DNA of 6,151 nucleotides from Anaerolineales bacterium (GCA_011772595.1 WVZH01000575.1:23464-29614); one strand, 5' to 3'. Numbered from the stretch's first letter, positions 1 through 5,381 are shown. Notes: generated by a model from the sequence alone, not told the origin. Program-made: numbers and translations.

Positions 1-1
1 T

Positions 2-259
2 CGACACACCTTTTCTGAGCTCGAGGGGTAACGCCTGGTGAAACGGCTTCTCATAGCAGTTGAGGTAGGCGAGACCATGATCTTCGGCTTTGAGGTGTAT
101 ATAGATGCTCAGTTGCAAGAGCAAGGGGTTGTCGGGGTCAAGCCATGAGCGTTCGAGCGATATTCCCTTGTCTCTTATCTGGTTTTTAAGGTTTAATGAG
201 AAACTACCCGGGTGGGGTGCAGATTCAATGTCATTCCGCCTGGAATGTTTTCTATTGGT
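2..259 (-). CDS. Partial unrecognised protein running off the left edge
   Basis: The minus strand is open from just after a TAA at 260-262 to the window edge, 86 codons with no stop. The part nearest the edge (below about position 190) reads like real protein: it has plausible composition and includes the stretches LERSWLDPDNPLLLQLSIYI and GLAYLNCYEKPFHQALPLEL. The part above about 190 is less convincing. There is no ATG in the open stretch, so either the start is a rare codon or this is a 5'-truncated remnant whose true beginning was lost near 190-259. I do not recognise the family and assign no function. It is divergent from the lipoprotein gene at 345, so the space between would hold both starts if both genes are active. 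A shadow plus-strand frame covers 105-320, but it has no ribosome binding site. Confidence 0.35.
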
Positions 260-332
260 TTATGTGATTCTCCATAGAAGCGGCTCCAAGGCGGTTGCGG
301 TTATCCTACTAGATCGATAGAGGCGCATGTAG

Positions 333-338
333 AGGAGG
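333..338 (+). promoter_or_regulatory. Strong Shine-Dalgarno AGGAGG of the lipoprotein gene
   Basis: AGGAGG lies 3 nt before the ATG at 342 and 6 nt before the ATG at 345. The second spacing is the usual one, so it favours 345 as the true start. No convincing promoter hexamers were found further upstream. Confidence 0.7.
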
Positions 339-344
339 AAGATG

Positions 345-1817
345 ATGAAGCGATTATTTGCAGTCATATTACTTTGCGTGATACTACTTCAAGCTTGCGG
401 AACCGCGACCTCCGTCAGTCCGACGGATACCGTTGCGCCAACCTCCACGCGACGAGCAGCGATTGTTCAGTCTCCAACAGCGACACGGTCCCTTGAGCCG
501 AGTGAAACCTCGCCACCCACGATAACGCCCCCACCGACCATCACCCTCACACCAACGCTGGGACCGCCCACGACTCGTACACCCGCGCCGCCGGCCGTAT
601 GCCCTGAACCAGGAATAGCGCAGCCGATTGAATCCGAAACAATGATCCTGCCTGAGCTGGAAACGCAGATCCTGGCCTACCTCAATGCGCGGGGATCTGC
701 CGACGGTTTGGAAGCCAACCTCGAAACCCTCAGCGGAACACTAATGGCCGATGCTCCTGCCGAGCCCTTCCTGGCGTCTGTCGTCACCCAAGACGTCACG
801 GGCGATACCACTCCCGATGTTATCCTGGGCTTGACCCTTCCTTACGGCTACGGATATGGTGCCGCGGCCATCTATTTCTTCTATTGTCAGGAAGGGCAGT
901 ATGTGAGCGTACCCTGGTTCATCAGAGAGGGTGCAGGGGACCGCGCGGAAGGGCTATACAGCGGCGGCGGTGCACGCATCATGGCCGTCCAGGATATGAA
1001 CCTGAACGGCGTGCCTGAGATCGTAATGGCCGTTTACTGGACCGACCAGAAGGAGTTCTACATAGCCGAATGGGACGGCGCCAAGTTCGCCAGCCTGATC
1101 CGTCGCCTCGACCCTGTTCTCCTCGAGGAGTTCGCCAATTTGACGGTTTACGACGGGGACGTGACCATTGCGGACGTGGATAGAGACGGCACGTTTGAGT
1201 TGGTGGCCAACCACCGCATCGGGCCCAGCATCATACCTCTGGAGGTTCCGATCCCGGAACGTGATCGAACGGAAACCTGGGCTTGGAATGGCTACCTCTT
1301 CGCCCTGGCCCGCACTCAGTATGGACCGCCTATCTACCGTTTTCAAGCCGTCTCCGACGGCGATGACGATTCATTCTTCGGTGACTACGACCGAGCCCTG
1401 GCGCGATATCAGCAGGCGATCTTTGATGTGGAGCTCCTGGGATGGAGTGAGGGTTTCAACCCCTACAGCTCTGAACCGCTGCAACCGGATCCTGAGGAAT
1501 GGCCCCGCCTGGAGGCATATTCCCGCTTTCGCATTATGCTCTTGCACGTCGTACGGGGGTATATGAAAGAGGCGCAAGTCGTGTACGACACGCTGCAGGA
1601 GAAGTTCCCGGAAGGGACCGTGGGGCATGAGTACGCCGAAATGGCGACGGCGTTCTGGGATGCGTTTCACGCGAGCGATGACGTCGCAGTGGCCTGCAGC
1701 GCAGCGATTGCGCATGGCTCCCTACATGAAGATGAGATCTTGGTGCCTCTGAGCAGAAGTTTCTACCGCTCGTGGGCTATCGTCGATGCGGCGGAGGAAG
1801 TCTGTCCGTTTGAATAG
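345..1817 (+). CDS. Secreted lipoprotein with FG-GAP-like calcium-loop repeats and a helical C-terminus
   Basis: This is probably an exported, lipid-anchored protein on the outer face of the cytoplasmic membrane. Numbering is from the ATG at 342, one residue before the start I prefer. Residues 3-18 form a basic then hydrophobic signal peptide ending in the lipobox LQAC, with the acylated cysteine at 19. Residues 20-86 are a low-complexity Thr/Pro/Ser linker, as in many Chloroflexota surface lipoproteins. Three FG-GAP/VCBS-like acidic loops follow: DVTGDTTPD (151-159), DMNLNGVPE (218-226) and DVDRDGTFE (278-286). The last is a near-canonical DxDxDG calcium loop. From about 347 the protein is helical and TPR-like (YDRALARYQQAIFD, then GYMKEAQVVYDTLQEKFPEG at 406-425). 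FG-GAP repeats usually build beta-propellers that bind ligands; three visible loops are few for a full propeller. No enzyme motif is seen. The ligand is unknown. The gene is GC-rich and stands alone. Confidence 0.92.
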   Translation: MKRLFAVILLCVILLQACGTATSVSPTDTVAPTSTRRAAIVQSPTATRSLEPSETSPPTITPPPTITLTPTLGPPTTRTPAPPAVCPEPGIAQPIESETMILPELETQILAYLNARGSADGLEANLETLSGTLMADAPAEPFLASVVTQDVTGDTTPDVILGLTLPYGYGYGAAAIYFFYCQEGQYVSVPWFIREGAGDRAEGLYSGGGARIMAVQDMNLNGVPEIVMAVYWTDQKEFYIAEWDGAKFASLIRRLDPVLLEEFANLTVYDGDVTIADVDRDGTFELVANHRIGPSIIPLEVPIPERDRTETWAWNGYLFALARTQYGPPIYRFQAVSDGDDDSFFGDYDRALARYQQAIFDVELLGWSEGFNPYSSEPLQPDPEEWPRLEAYSRFRIMLLHVVRGYMKEAQVVYDTLQEKFPEGTVGHEYAEMATAFWDAFHASDDVAVACSAAIAHGSLHEDEILVPLSRSFYRSWAIVDAAEEVCPFE

Positions 1818-1988
1818 GAACGTTATTCTTGGGTCCTGCAGTTGGATGACGGCAGACGCTCTTGGCGATAAATACGGATCCTAACAGTAAATCAAGCCTC
1901 AAGTTGACACGAAAATCTGGTGATATTGGGTTTGAGGATACGTGATATTGATGTGGACTGTGTCAGGGATTTGATGTTCTCTCATATC

Positions 1989-2159
1989 CTATCTCCCTGC
2001 TACCTCCACCCACATCCGCTTCCCGTCGCTCGTCAGCTCGATCCAGCCGTGCTGATTGGTCTGAAGAACGGTTGAACCTGCCATCACTCCGTGGCGGACA
2101 CCGAGCAAGCGGCCGAAGAGTGAGATGAAGATGGCGGCGATGATAGTGATATTAAAACC
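1989..2159 (-). pseudogene. C-terminal fragment of an unrecognised membrane-associated protein
   Basis: The minus strand is open for 56 codons between an in-frame TAG at 2160-2162 and the TAG stop at 1989-1991. The translation begins with a hydrophobic stretch (ITIIAAIFISLFGRLLG), then a polar tail containing STVLQTNQHGWIELTSDGKR and ending WVEVAGR. The sequence is GC-rich with sensible codons, unlike the flanking AT-rich bases. There is no start codon with a ribosome binding site; the only internal ATG falls mid-way. I read it as the tail of a truncated gene. The family is not recognised. It could instead be a chance open frame. Confidence 0.3.
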
Positions 2160-2227
2160 CTAAAAGTAAATGCAAACCGGACGTGGCTTTTCAGCTGTGT
2201 GGAGCCTTTGACTAGCGACCAATTGCG

Positions 2228-2458
2228 ATGTGGTTCGACTCCGATCCTTGGTGGGGGTACAGGTTACATTGCCTGGTACGATTTCCATCGGCGGCTTACA
2301 AAGGGTCTTACGGCCTCACCGGGAACCCGCTCTGGCAAGTGGAAGATCCAACCAGGCAAGATGTTGGTTTCCTATACTTGGAGTACCTGCACGCCCAAGG
2401 GTTCATCGCTTATACGAGCATGAAACTCACCAGGAAGGAAGAGGAGCGACGAAATTGA
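2228..2458 (+). CDS. Possible small gene or gene remnant, unrecognised
   Basis: A 76-codon frame begins at an ATG at 2228 and ends in TGA. No Shine-Dalgarno precedes the ATG, so a true start is doubtful. The second half looks most protein-like, with PTRQDVGFLYLEYLHAQGF and a basic-acidic end (KLTRKEEERRN). Two other plus-strand frames are also open across the same bases (2199-2423 and 2230-2493), so the choice of frame is uncertain and a frameshifted older gene is possible. No family is recognised and no function is proposed. Confidence 0.25.
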   Translation: MWFDSDPWWGYRLHCLVRFPSAAYKGSYGLTGNPLWQVEDPTRQDVGFLYLEYLHAQGFIAYTSMKLTRKEEERRN

Positions 2459-2548
2459 TCTACATCCCCAAGCTAACTACTTCTGCGACGTAACTGTAAC
2501 GTTACTTTGTGCCAAGATTTTGATATAGCAAGAAGCAGGTTGGGATGA

Positions 2549-2653
2549 GTTAACAAGCTACGGGGCGCCAAGGTAAAGATCGCCTCCAATCTGAGGGGGA
2601 CAGGCCGTGGGAACCTAGAGCTCAAAGCAATGTTGGAACGGATCTTCGCCTAG
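2549..2653 (+). pseudogene. Short tail fragment, possibly from a ParB-like protein
   Basis: From just after a TGA (2546-2548) to TAG (2651-2653) the plus strand reads 34 codons, including AKVKIASNLRGTGRGNLEL and LKAMLERIFA at the end. The pattern of a KVKI strand, a basic Gly/Arg turn, a second strand and a final amphipathic helix recalls the C-terminal dimerisation segment of ParB/KorB proteins. The usual acidic FYSDEEL-type link is missing. This is recognition by eye only. There is no start codon. Its stop overlaps the stop of the minus-strand gene at 2650 within CTAG. Part of it also coincides with the GC-rich repeat box, so the resemblance may come from that repeat. Confidence 0.22.
2569..2612 (-). 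repeat. Partial copy of the GC-rich repeat box (copy 1)
   Basis: The core at 2581-2611 matches the box at 3930-3960 at most positions, sharing CTGAGGGGG followed by CAGGC. It keeps the imperfect hairpin CCTCC (2583-2587), 7-nt loop, GGGGG (2595-2599). The terminator half of the larger element seen at 3245-3402 and 3805-3961 is not detectable here. On the minus strand it lies about 38 bp after the stop of the gene at 2650-3093. Confidence 0.5.
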
Positions 2654-3093
2654 TCTAAATCCCAATTATACTTTTCTGCCATTCTGTCAAACTCACGCAT
2701 CGCCGCTTCAGATGCCCTTATACTTTCTGCATCATATTGGGCTGCAAGTTCAAAATCACCATTTGATGCGGCTTCATACATCTTCCATTCATACCAGAAG
2801 AAATCAATATTATGGTCGTGTAGGTCTTTTAAGCACTTAATGGTTTCTTGTTCCAATTGCTCCCTGTAGCGCTTCTCAGCCTGTACCGCCAGTACTGAGA
2901 ACTGGCCTAGGGTTGTATAGTCATCCCAGCTAGTGTAGTCATAATCCGCGGCTTCCAACCTGTCAGTAGTGGCATTAACCCAAGCTTCAGCACCTGGTCC
3001 CTCGCATGTTGTGAAATCGGAAATTTGATACCCAATCCATCCAATAGCGGTGAGAATCCCAACGATAACAAGTCTGGAGAATAATCTTCTCAT
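2650..3093 (-). CDS. Small membrane-anchored protein of unknown function
   Basis: This encodes 147 residues. The open frame extends to a TTG at 3114, but GGGAGGGG at 3098-3105 is well placed for the ATG at 3091-3093, so I take that as the start. Residues 1-4 are basic (MRRL) and residues 5-25 form one hydrophobic segment (VIVGILTAIGWIGYQI), so the product is probably a signal-anchored protein with most of its chain outside the cytoplasm. Next come a Cys-containing CEGPGAEAW segment and an acidic, Tyr/Asp-rich stretch (LEAADYDYTSWDDYTTL). A charged helical region to the C-terminus follows (EKRYREQLEQETIKCLKDL), probably a coiled coil or helical hairpin. It has two cysteines outside the anchor. 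I do not recognise a named family. An inverted repeat lies upstream at 3147-3173, and the GC-rich box follows its stop. Its stop codon overlaps a plus-strand stop in CTAG. Confidence 0.75.
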   Translation of the reverse strand: MRRLFSRLVIVGILTAIGWIGYQISDFTTCEGPGAEAWVNATTDRLEAADYDYTSWDDYTTLGQFSVLAVQAEKRYREQLEQETIKCLKDLHDHNIDFFWYEWKMYEAASNGDFELAAQYDAESIRASEAAMREFDRMAEKYNWDLD

Positions 3094-3146
3094 CAAACCC
3101 CTCCCATCACACAAATAAGGCGGTATCCAAATAAGTTCAATACTTG

Positions 3147-3173
3147 ATCAGTCTCAATCACGAATTGACTGAT
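3147..3173. promoter_or_regulatory. Inverted repeat upstream of the small membrane-anchored gene
   Basis: ATCAGTC (3147-3153) and GACTGAT (3167-3173) are perfect 7-bp inverted arms around a 13-nt spacer. They lie 54 to 80 bp upstream of the minus-strand ATG at 3093. On the minus strand TTGAGA, one mismatch from a -35 box, overlaps one arm, but the matching -10 is poor (TTATTT at 17 nt). A repressor operator or an RNA hairpin are both possible. AT-rich spacers produce such arms by chance fairly often. Confidence 0.25.
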
Positions 3174-3244
3174 GGACCTAAGTAGAATAAGAGCCAAAAT
3201 CGCCGATAGTTTGCGAAATATATTAGCTTCTCCTTGCTAACATT

Positions 3245-3274
3245 AAAAAAGACCGACAATATATAAAGCCGGGC
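3245..3274 (-). terminator. Imperfect intrinsic terminator, minus strand
   Basis: On the minus strand GCCCGGC (3274-3268) can pair with GTCGGTC (3257-3251) around a 10-nt AT-rich loop, with one mismatch and one G-U pair, and is followed by six T. It lies downstream of the zinc-ribbon gene and upstream of the gene at 2650-3093, so it would end zinc-ribbon transcripts and leave the next gene to its own promoter. It occupies the same place in its repeat as the stronger terminator at 3805-3831. Confidence 0.5.
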
Positions 3275-3402
3275 TTCCCTCAGAGTGCTCTGCTTAACCC
3301 TAATCGGTGAAGGATTGAAGGTTTGCAAATAGATTACATCAGGCCTACAGGGGATTCAATGGACAAAACCTCCCCCATCCTGAGGGGGTCAGGCTGAGGG
3401 TT
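3245..3402 (-). repeat. ~157-bp dispersed element, copy 2
   Basis: Read on the minus strand, the element begins with AACCCTCAGCCTG, then a GC-rich hairpin (plus-strand CCCCC 3372-3376 and GGGGG 3384-3388), then about 95 bp of weaker similarity, then a terminator-like hairpin with a T-run. The copy at 3805-3961 has the same order and almost the same length. Shared blocks include ATTCAATGG, TACATCA, the pair ACCCTAATCGGTG / ACCCTATATGGTG, and (C/T)CGGGCT. It starts about 35 bp after the stop of the zinc-ribbon gene. It has no open frame of note. It may be a MITE-like or REP-like repeat, a cassette boundary or a structured 3' UTR. Confidence 0.6.
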
Positions 3403-3436
3403 GATCTCCGAAATTCATTTAGGATGACATGGGTAT

Positions 3437-3739
3437 TCATCGGTAGAGATCAATAATGCAAAGAACAATAAGTGAACCAAAGCATAAAGAATAAAGAATT
3501 GCCTCCCACGGATCTAAAAAAAGAATGCCCCATTTCAAGAGGAAGAATATGAAAAAGATGCTCAGGACTAAAAGGGAGCATCCCCCGATGCCCATTTTAT
3601 CAAGTCCTTCTGTCAGCGTTCTCGTTTCTTCACTCGACTCAGTCTCAAAATCAGATTTATGTAAGGGCGCTCCACAATAGGTACAGGTTGTCTGATATTG
3701 TGCTATTGCTTCTCGTCCACATTCCGGACAGGTCCTCAT
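3437..3739 (-). CDS. Zinc-ribbon protein with two membrane segments
   Basis: The product is 100 residues. The frame opens at a TTG at 3763, but GGAG lies 6 nt before the ATG at 3737-3739, so I start it there. Residues 4-22 are a compact zinc ribbon, C4-x2-C7-x11-C19-x2-C22 (CPECG and CTYCG), expected to bind one zinc ion in the cytoplasm. A polar acidic linker (about 28-49, with ETESSEETRTLTE) leads to two hydrophobic helices, about 51-68 and 80-97, joined by a short turn with KWG and DPWE. The chain ends DLYR. This plan, an N-terminal zinc ribbon and C-terminal membrane hairpin, is common among small uncharacterised bacterial proteins and does not by itself give a function. The gene lies between two copies of the ~157-bp element, with a terminator on each side, so it is probably a single-gene transcription unit whose promoter must fit in about 65 bp. 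Confidence 0.8.
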   Translation of the reverse strand: MRTCPECGREAIAQYQTTCTYCGAPLHKSDFETESSEETRTLTEGLDKMGIGGCSLLVLSIFFIFFLLKWGILFLDPWEAILYSLCFGSLIVLCIIDLYR

Positions 3740-3804
3740 CTTGCTCTCCGGATATTTCTGCAACCAAATATCCCTCCGCTGATATTAATAAGTCGCCAGA
3801 CGTG

Positions 3805-3831
3805 AAAAACCCGACCTCTACTGAAGTCGGG
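3805..3831 (-). terminator. Strong intrinsic terminator, minus strand
   Basis: On the minus strand CCCGACTT pairs with AGGTCGGG (eight pairs including one G-U) around the loop CAGTAG, followed directly by five T and then C. The core arms are plus-strand 3810-3815 and 3826-3831. It would stop transcription arriving from the hydrolase side before the zinc-ribbon gene at 3739. There is no T-run on the plus strand, so it acts in one direction. Confidence 0.75.
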
Positions 3832-3961
3832 CTAATGTGCTTATGTTGTGTCAGACCCTATATGGTGCAGGGAAGGTTGTATCTAAAATACTACATCAAT
3901 CCTGGATGCGATTCAATGGCAAAACAATCGCCCCCAACCTGAGGGGGGCAGGCTGAGGGTT
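3805..3961 (-). repeat. ~157-bp dispersed element, copy 3
   Basis: This is the second near-full copy of the element at 3245-3402, in the same orientation and about 560 bp away. The GC-rich box forms a better hairpin here: GCCCCC (3930-3935), 8-nt loop, GGGGGC (3944-3949). The last 30 bp at the box end are the best conserved part; the middle has diverged more. The terminator at 3805-3831 closes the element. It ends about 230 bp after the hydrolase stop, further than the ~35 bp seen for copies 1 and 2. Confidence 0.6.
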
Positions 3962-4025
3962 CTCGGCCGCATCAATGCCTGGTGATCCCATTGTGGATTG
4001 GCTTGGTTTAGAGGTAAAAGGTTCT

Positions 4026-4038
4026 AAGTTTTAAACTT
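4026..4038. repeat. Short perfect palindrome
   Basis: AAGTTTTAAACTT is a 6-bp perfect inverted repeat around a single T. It lies in the non-coding space downstream of the hydrolase. No role can be assigned, and AT-rich palindromes of this size are not rare. Confidence 0.3.
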
Positions 4039-4049
4039 CCGAGTCAAAG

Positions 4050-4125
4050 ATAACGCTCCGGAGTAAAAATCCGCACGCCCAATCATGAAGGTACGCCGAT
4101 GCTGTGTCCGCTCCAGCGAGTTGTT
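4050..4125 (-). other. Possible degenerate attC-like site
   Basis: On the minus strand AACAACTCGCTGGAGCGGAC (4125-4106) resembles the left half (R''-L'') of an integron attC site. About 40 bp further on, CTCCGGAGCGTTAT (4063-4050) resembles the right half, partly matching the reverse complement of the left (CTCC, then GAG/GCG, then GTT). The length of about 76 bp is in the attC range and the site follows the hydrolase stop by about 70 bp. Against it, the outer cores do not match GTTRRRY or its complement, and the central stem does not fold well by eye. Confidence 0.22.
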
Positions 4126-4193
4126 TTGTTTTGCCATCATGAGTATATGTTTGCTCTATCAAAGCTACATATATGATGAATCGGAGGTTGTAG

Positions 4194-5279
4194 CTATTTA
4201 TCTTGATTATCCTTTAAAACAACATTTACTAATAAGTCCTGGTACTTCTCTTTTTCTTCTATCATTGGCATATGCCCTGAATTTTCAAAAATGAATAGCT
4301 TTTTACCTTTTTCAGCATCTAAGTTGTCATAAAATTTCTCAACAACAACTGTGGGAGTAGTCACATCGTATTTACCTTCAAAGAAGTATATGGGAACTTT
4401 AATAGATTGTATTTCTTTTGTAAGATTGACATTTTTCAATTCCTCCCACATTGCATTAATAGTAAAATCAAATCCTCTATTTCTGAATGTTCTAATTCCC
4501 TCTGATAATGAATATTCGGGTGAAGTCAAGAAGCTTATCACTAAAGCTACCAATTGCGCGCGGTTATCATGCATGAATCCTCCAAAGTGACCAATCTGTC
4601 CTTCCATTTTCAGGAACTTTTGCGGTGATTCGTAAGGTGGTGGACCTATCGCTTTTATTGTATTTTGTCTGCTTACATCTCCAGATTTTTCAGCTTCTTC
4701 AACTAAAAAATCGTATGATACTTTATGTTGCTCATATTCGTTTATCACTTGCGCCACTCCTACATAAGCATGTATTTTCTCTGGATATTTGTATGCAGTT
4801 TTAATTCCTATTATCGTTCCCCCCGAATGTGCAACAATAAAGATCTTCTGGGTGTTAAATCTATTTCGTAAATGATCAATTAACTCATTGCAATCCTCAA
4901 CAAATCTATCTAAAGTCATTGAAGCAACTGGGATATCACTATAAAATGATTTGCCAGCCCCTCGTTGATCCCAATGAACTATTGTAAAATGTTTGATCAT
5001 TTCGGCATCATATTTACGCGAACTCGACATCCCCAGCAGAGGTGCACCAGGGCCACCATGCAAAAACAAAAGAACTGGATTATTCTGATCAGTACCTCTG
5101 ATAAATATCCATTGTTTTAGACCGCCCAGTGTAATCTCCTCTAAAGAACTTATACCATTAGGAGTTTCAATCTCGGTCGACTTTTCCAAATATACCCTGT
5201 ACATTAGTAAGCTAATAGAACCAAGTAATAAAAGTCCTGCTAAGAGATATAACGCCCATTTAATAATCTGTAAAAGCAT
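4194..5279 (-). CDS. Membrane-anchored alpha/beta hydrolase, prolyl-iminopeptidase-like
   Basis: The product is 361 residues counted from the third in-frame ATG (5277-5279). That ATG is preceded at 7 nt by AAGGA, whereas the first ATG at 5297 has no such site. Residues 9-27 are a single hydrophobic helix that probably anchors the protein in the membrane with the enzyme domain outside. The hydrolase core shows HGGPG at 74-78 (oxyanion-hole motif of the S33 group), WDQRGAGKS at 103-111 and the nucleophile elbow AHSGGT with Ser152. Asp305 in GKYDVTTP and His336 in NSGHMP complete the catalytic triad. All catalytic residues are present, so it should be active. S33-like members cleave N-terminal proline, but many relatives act on esters or other amides, so the substrate is open. 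The gene is AT-rich, unlike the lipoprotein gene. Its leader contains the start of a broken dehydrogenase gene. No terminator directly follows it; the first good one is at 3805-3831. Confidence 0.92.
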   Translation of the reverse strand: MLLQIIKWALYLLAGLLLLGSISLLMYRVYLEKSTEIETPNGISSLEEITLGGLKQWIFIRGTDQNNPVLLFLHGGPGAPLLGMSSSRKYDAEMIKHFTIVHWDQRGAGKSFYSDIPVASMTLDRFVEDCNELIDHLRNRFNTQKIFIVAHSGGTIIGIKTAYKYPEKIHAYVGVAQVINEYEQHKVSYDFLVEEAEKSGDVSRQNTIKAIGPPPYESPQKFLKMEGQIGHFGGFMHDNRAQLVALVISFLTSPEYSLSEGIRTFRNRGFDFTINAMWEELKNVNLTKEIQSIKVPIYFFEGKYDVTTPTVVVEKFYDNLDAEKGKKLFIFENSGHMPMIEEKEKYQDLLVNVVLKDNQDK

Positions 5280-5303
5280 TCTCATATCCTTTCTCATTTG
5301 AAT

Positions 5304-5351
5304 TCACACTACATCGGGTGATCCATATTTGGGATAAACATTCGCCTTCAT
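5304..5351 (-). pseudogene. N-terminal scrap of an MDR alcohol dehydrogenase
   Basis: A 15-codon minus-strand frame reads MKANVYPKYGSPDVV and then TGA. This closely matches the usual beginning of zinc-type MDR alcohol dehydrogenases/quinone oxidoreductases (typically MKAIVYTKYGSPDVL). It stops where the family would continue with L-x-L-x-E. The rest of the gene is missing, and the hydrolase start lies only 24 bp further on. The fragment cannot be functional as an enzyme. The match is from memory of the family, and 15 residues is short, so chance similarity is not fully excluded. The C-terminal end of the same family nearby makes chance unlikely. Confidence 0.6.
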
Positions 5352-5381
5352 AAGTAATTTCTCAAGATTGCGAAGCATATT

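Larger units (their letters stand above)
1818..2649. other. Gene-poor stretch with coding fragments only
   Basis: No intact gene with a ribosome binding site, start and recognisable product can be supported here. The stretch holds a minus-strand fragment (1989-2159), a weak plus-strand open frame (2228-2458), a plus-strand tail fragment (2549-2653) and a GC-rich repeat box (about 2569-2612). A TTGACA hexamer occurs at about 1903 but has no good -10 partner at normal spacing. The 10-bp palindrome GTAACGTTAC near 2496-2505 has no assignable role. No terminator was found directly after the lipoprotein gene. The mixture looks like decayed remains of several genes. Confidence 0.6.

Noticed and set aside
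954..1346. Long minus-strand open frame inside the lipoprotein gene (and another at 1371-1715, and a plus frame at 1168-1566).
   Set aside because: These are shadow frames of a GC-rich gene whose own frame has a signal peptide, lipobox and repeated motifs; the shadows have none.
1903..1935. Promoter with TTGACA at about 1903.
   Set aside because: At 16-18 nt spacing there is no acceptable -10 box, and no convincing gene starts downstream.
2230..2252. A T-arm-like segment (GGTTCGACTCC) suggesting a tRNA or tmRNA 3' end.
   Set aside because: The outer T-stem pairs fail, no matching 5' acceptor strand, D-arm or anticodon arm is found upstream, and no CCA follows.
3688..3942. Plus-strand 84-codon frame across the zinc-ribbon start and repeat copy 3.
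   Set aside because: It runs antisense through the zinc ribbon and through a terminator hairpin, with no supporting signal.
3245..3961. CRISPR array suggested by repeated GC-rich boxes.
   Set aside because: The copies are about 560-790 bp apart with genes between them, and the repeat is far longer and less exact than a CRISPR repeat.
4085..4294. Plus-strand 69-codon frame at the end of the hydrolase.
   Set aside because: Its second half is antisense to hydrolase codons and there is no ribosome binding site.
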